Origin: an uncultured Planctomycetaceae bacterium
GTDB lineage: Bacteria > Planctomycetota > Planctomycetia > Pirellulales > UBA1268
Assembly (NCBI GenBank): GCA_903958265.1
Contig: CAJBSQ010000574.1
Coordinates: 1 to 7,138, forward strand
Length of the DNA: 7,138 nucleotides
Direction: 5' to 3'
In this document: in pieces, positions 6,542 to 7,138 of the stretch
How positions within the stretch are numbered: the first letter of the stretch is position 1
Layout: each line of letters opens with the position of its first letter
The notes under the pieces: generated by a model
Told to the model about the DNA's origin: nothing
The model's input: the letters and a program-made list of their open reading frames with translations, nothing else
Database searches by the model: none
Program-made: the position numbers and the translations under genes

Positions 6542-7138
6542 CCGCACCATCCTTCGACGCACCGCCGCTGCTCGAGGCCCGCGACATCTGGAAGGCTTTT
6601 CCGGGCGTGCAGGCCCTGGCCGCCGCGGGGATCACCGTCCGCCCCGGGAGACTGACTGCGCTTCTGGGCGAAAACGGCGCCGGCAAGTCGACGCTCATGA
6701 ACATCCTCGCCGGCGTCTTCCCGCCGGACCGCGGCACGCTCGTTCTCGATGGCCAGCCCGTGTCGTTTCGCAGCCCGCGGGAGGCGCAGGACGCGGGCGT
6801 GTCGATCATCTTCCAGGAGTTGAATCTCGTCGACAGCCTCTCCGTCGCCGAAAACATCTTTCTCGGTCGCCAGCCGAAAACCGCCTGGGGCCTCGTCGAC
6901 CATGCCCGCATGCGCCGCGATGCCGCCGCGATCCTCGCAACGCTCGACATCGACGTCGAGCCCTCGCTGCCGGTCGAGCGGCTCAAGGTCGGGGCCCGCC
7001 AGATGGTGGAAATCGCCAAAGCCGTGTCGTTCGCCTCCCGCGTGCTCATCCTCGACGAGCCGACGTCGGCCCTGACGCAGCACGAAGGAGAGACGCTGTT
7101 TCGGGTGATCGCGAAGCTCAAGGCAGAGGGCGTGGGAA
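6538..7138 (+). CDS. Sugar ABC transporter ATP-binding protein, RbsA/XylG type (3'-truncated)
   Basis: Two hundred complete codons are visible and the frame runs off the right edge; the family is usually about 500 residues with two fused ATPase domains, so this is the first domain only. It powers import of the sugar delivered by the binding protein, on the inner face of the membrane. Visible parts are the A-loop region GVQAL (23-27), Walker A GENGAGKST (44-52), Q-loop Q93 in IFQELNLVDSLSVAENIFLG (91-110), a signature region LKVGARQMVEIAKA (149-162), and Walker B with the catalytic glutamate and D-loop in LILDEPTSALT (170-180). The signature reads LKVGA where LSxGQ is canonical; this subfamily's first domain is often degenerate here, so function is not in doubt. 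ATG 6538 has a good Shine-Dalgarno and overlaps the DUF2291 stop. A permease gene is expected downstream. Confidence 0.95.
   Translation, partial: MTAPSFDAPPLLEARDIWKAFPGVQALAAAGITVRPGRLTALLGENGAGKSTLMNILAGVFPPDRGTLVLDGQPVSFRSPREAQDAGVSIIFQELNLVDSLSVAENIFLGRQPKTAWGLVDHARMRRDAAAILATLDIDVEPSLPVERLKVGARQMVEIAKAVSFASRVLILDEPTSALTQHEGETLFRVIAKLKAEGVG

Overview
The window is about 7.1 kb of GC-rich DNA, almost wholly coded on the + strand. It looks like the middle of one carbohydrate-catabolism operon. The organism is probably a Gram-negative environmental bacterium. A planctomycete is my best guess, because of the high GC, the lipoprotein-anchored sugar-binding protein and the modest Shine-Dalgarno use, but the phylum is not proven from this sequence. 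Both edges cut through genes.

Layout: (1) 2-565, the C-terminal part of a transketolase, probably the small subunit of a split enzyme; (2) 606-2102, an FGGY kinase of the glycerol-kinase branch; (3) 2176-3447, a RuBisCO-like protein (RLP) that keeps most RuBisCO catalytic residues; (4) 3460-4752, a four-carbon acid sugar kinase (DUF1537 / OtnK-OiaK superfamily); (5) 4749-5738, a RbsB-type periplasmic sugar-binding lipoprotein; (6) 5774-6541, a membrane-anchored DUF2291 protein; (7) 6538 to the right edge, the N-terminal half of a RbsA-type sugar ABC ATPase. The permease is expected just downstream. Genes 4/5 and 6/7 overlap by ATGA. No gap exceeds 75 bases, and I see no terminator, RNA gene, mobile element or CRISPR array.

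How the genes may work together: the ABC system would import a ribose-like sugar, and the enzymes would process it. An RLP next to a DUF1537 kinase is the signature of the non-oxidative end of D-apiose/D-apionate breakdown (OiaK phosphorylates 3-oxo-isoapionate, OiaX decarboxylates the 4-phosphate to L-erythrulose 1-phosphate). A split transketolase with a sugar kinase is the signature of the other known apiose route (apulose kinase plus apulose-4-phosphate transketolase). Finding both gene sets in one operon with a ribose-type transporter is the most interesting point. The D-apiose assignment is inference; the protein families are seen directly in the sequence.
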